Positions 62,643-64,000 of a stretch of 64,000 bases of DNA are shown piece by piece (within the stretch, counting starts at the first letter, position 1; the number at the start of each line of letters is the position of its first letter). Both the position numbers and the translations under genes were made by a program. The stretch is from assembly GCF_030845995.1 (NCBI RefSeq), contig NZ_CP132719.1, positions 868,001 to 932,000 of the forward strand. The letters run 5' to 3'. The DNA comes from Geothrix sp. 21YS21S-4. Its GTDB lineage: Bacteria > Acidobacteriota > Holophagae > Holophagales > Holophagaceae. The notes under the pieces were generated by a model. That model was given only the letters and a program-made list of their open reading frames with translations, was not told the origin of the DNA and did not search any database.

Positions 62643-62700
62643 ATCACCACCAAGGCACCAAGAAAAGCCGGGATCGATTTCCAGGCCGTTCTTGGGGGTG
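62643..62700. repeat. Dispersed hairpin repeat, CACCAAG family, copy 4
   Basis: atcaccaccaaggcaccaag on the left and ttcttgggggtgag on the right, weaker than the other copies. It lies between convergent genes. Confidence 0.7.
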
Positions 62701-62717
62701 AGACGGGGCTTTGCCCC

Positions 62718-64000
62718 TCAGCCTTTCAGCGCCGCCAGGAGGTCGTCCAGGGAGACGCTGGCGATGGTGGTGACGCGGTCGCTCATGGCGAAAGGGAGGA
62801 TCAACTCCCGGCCGTGGACCAGTCCGCCGCAGCTGTAGACGACGTTGGGCACGTAGCCTTCCCGCGTGGTCCCCTCGGGCTCGATGAGGGGCTCGCGGAG
62901 GCGCCCGATGACCTTGGTGGGATCGTGCAGATCCAGGAGGGCGGCTCCGATGCAGTACTTCCGCAGGGGGCCCACGCCGTGGGTGAGCACCAGCCAGCCG
63001 GCTTCGGTCTCGATGGGCGACCCGCAGTTCCCGATCTTCACGGACTCCCACATTTCGGCCGGGCGCAGGATGACCTGGGAGTCGGACCAGTAATGCGGAT
63101 TGTCCGAGAACATGAGGAAGAGGTTCTCGTCGTCCTGGCGGGACAGCATCGCGTAGGTGCCGTCGATGCGGCGGGGGAAGAGGGCCATGCCCTTGTTCTG
63201 GATGCCCGCGCCGCTCAGGGTCAGCACCCGGAAGTGGAGGAAGTCCTGGGTCTCGATCATCTGCGGGAGGATCGCCTGGCCGTTGTAGGCGGTGTAGGTG
63301 GCGTAGTACATCGACGACCCGTCGTCCTCCACCACCCGGACGAAGCGGGCGTCCTCGATGCCGTTGCTCTCGTTGGTGGAGACCGGGAAGATGATCCGCT
63401 CGCTCATGGCCAGGCTGGCCGGGAAGGTCATCTCGTAGTTCGAGTCCGCCAGCCACTGGATGCCGCGCAGCGCGTTGTTGAGGTCCGCCGTGACGGGCCG
63501 GACCTCCCGGCGGACGCGCAGCATGCTCCGGCTGAGGGCGCTGCGGCTGAAGCTCTCGCCCAGGGGCGCCATCACGGAGGTCGTGTGGCCGTTGTCGAAG
63601 CCCATCTCGTGCAGCTTGACCAGGAATCCAGTCTTCCGGTACGTGGGGTCGGCGTTCAGTTCGGGAAGGGTCACGAAGGGGGAGACGGGATCCAGGCGCA
63701 CCTCCCCCTGGGGATCGATGAGGCCCGTCCGGAACTCGATGGAGGAGATGTGGCCTTCCCCCGTGGCGCGGAGGCTCATGATGAACCGCAGGCCGCCTTC
63801 GGGGACGCCCTCCTGGTCCGGGTGGGGCACCAGCGAGGGGTTGAACAGGGCGGCCGATTCCAGGGAGTACTCCCCGGAAAAGAGCGCGCCGATCAGCAGC
63901 TTCCGTTCCCGGGAGAGGGGACGCTGGGTGAACACGTGGGGCAGCACGCGCTCGTAGTTCCCCATCAGCGCGGCTTCGAGGCCCAGGTGGCCGGGGGAGA
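62718..64000 (-). CDS. Glycoside hydrolase family 130-like protein, N-terminus outside window
   Basis: At least 427 residues; the frame continues past the right edge, so the ATG at 63965 is internal. YSLESAALFNPSLVPHPDQ, RFIMSLRATGEGHISSIEFR, SNESNGIEDARFVRV with YYATYTAYNG, and SCGGLVHGRELILPFAMSD match GH130-type proteins, mannosyl-oligosaccharide phosphorylases or hydrolases with a five-bladed propeller. The Asp of GIEDARF is the likely catalytic acid. Its role (glycan breakdown or recycling of stored mannosides) is unknown without neighbours. Confidence 0.85.
   Translation of the reverse strand, partial: SPGHLGLEAALMGNYERVLPHVFTQRPLSRERKLLIGALFSGEYSLESAALFNPSLVPHPDQEGVPEGGLRFIMSLRATGEGHISSIEFRTGLIDPQGEVRLDPVSPFVTLPELNADPTYRKTGFLVKLHEMGFDNGHTTSVMAPLGESFSRSALSRSMLRVRREVRPVTADLNNALRGIQWLADSNYEMTFPASLAMSERIIFPVSTNESNGIEDARFVRVVEDDGSSMYYATYTAYNGQAILPQMIETQDFLHFRVLTLSGAGIQNKGMALFPRRIDGTYAMLSRQDDENLFLMFSDNPHYWSDSQVILRPAEMWESVKIGNCGSPIETEAGWLVLTHGVGPLRKYCIGAALLDLHDPTKVIGRLREPLIEPEGTTREGYVPNVVYSCGGLVHGRELILPFAMSDRVTTIASVSLDDLLAALKG

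Overview
The window is about two-thirds G+C, densely coded on both strands and rich in exported enzymes. The gene content (tricorn protease, four S46 peptidases, a TonB receptor with an N-terminal carboxypeptidase-regulatory-like domain, MacB-type permeases, metal efflux, many dispersed hairpin repeats) suggests a Gram-negative bacterium of the Acidobacteriota, most likely a Geothrix/Holophaga-like member of the Holophagae. That placement is inference from gene content; no rRNA or other marker is present, and I found no tRNA or CRISPR array.

Layout. 0-5.4 kb: a truncated solute-binding protein, xseA and a tricorn protease. 5.4-13.5 kb: a carbon-acid module of lactate/glycolate permease, glycerate kinase, malate synthase and a GlcD/GlcF-type oxidase pair, resembling a rearranged glc locus without glcE. 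13.6-19.4 kb (minus strand): a ligase-like/M20 hydrolase fusion, a PLP aminotransferase and a PLP decarboxylase. 19.5-20.9 kb: a MazEF-type toxin-antitoxin pair and an exported beta-carbonic anhydrase. 21-25 kb: MacA-like adaptor and two MacB-like permeases with no ATPase gene. 25-30 kb: TonB receptor, a small ORF overlapping a HmuS-like haem protein, ferritin and an outer-membrane beta-barrel. 30.3-39 kb: four tandem S46 dipeptidyl-peptidase genes. 39-41 kb: a cNMP-binding protein and a Tat-exported aldo/keto reductase. 41-45 kb: a lower-GC gene-cassette array (three attC sites, four cassettes, no integrase in view), one attC interrupted by an IS3-family element. 45-49 kb: an iron-linked porin/imelysin/di-haem oxidoreductase operon. 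49-51.3 kb: nitrilase-type amidase and FAD amine oxidoreductase. 51.4-58.7 kb: a CusCBA-type copper/silver efflux operon with small Cys-rich and YHS-like proteins. 58.8-64 kb: NUDIX hydrolase, Rel/SpoT, a TrmN6-like methyltransferase and a truncated GH130-like enzyme.

Regulatory layer. The inverted repeat GGTCAGACC, matching the FadR-subfamily operator TNGTNNNACNA, lies upstream of the permease, the glcD-like gene and the PLP aminotransferase, so these three units may share one regulator. The haem operon and the porin/imelysin operon each carry one TGAGAC-type and one GTGATTNNAATCA-type palindrome. Long hairpin repeats of several families sit in many gaps.

Most notable: the integrase-less cassette array lies exactly between the two arms of one such dispersed inverted repeat, as if the array had been inserted into a chromosomal hairpin. 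Next come the ligase-like/M20 fusion with its PLP neighbours, and the S46 array, in which one paralogue carries a Ser at the specificity position where the other three have Gly.
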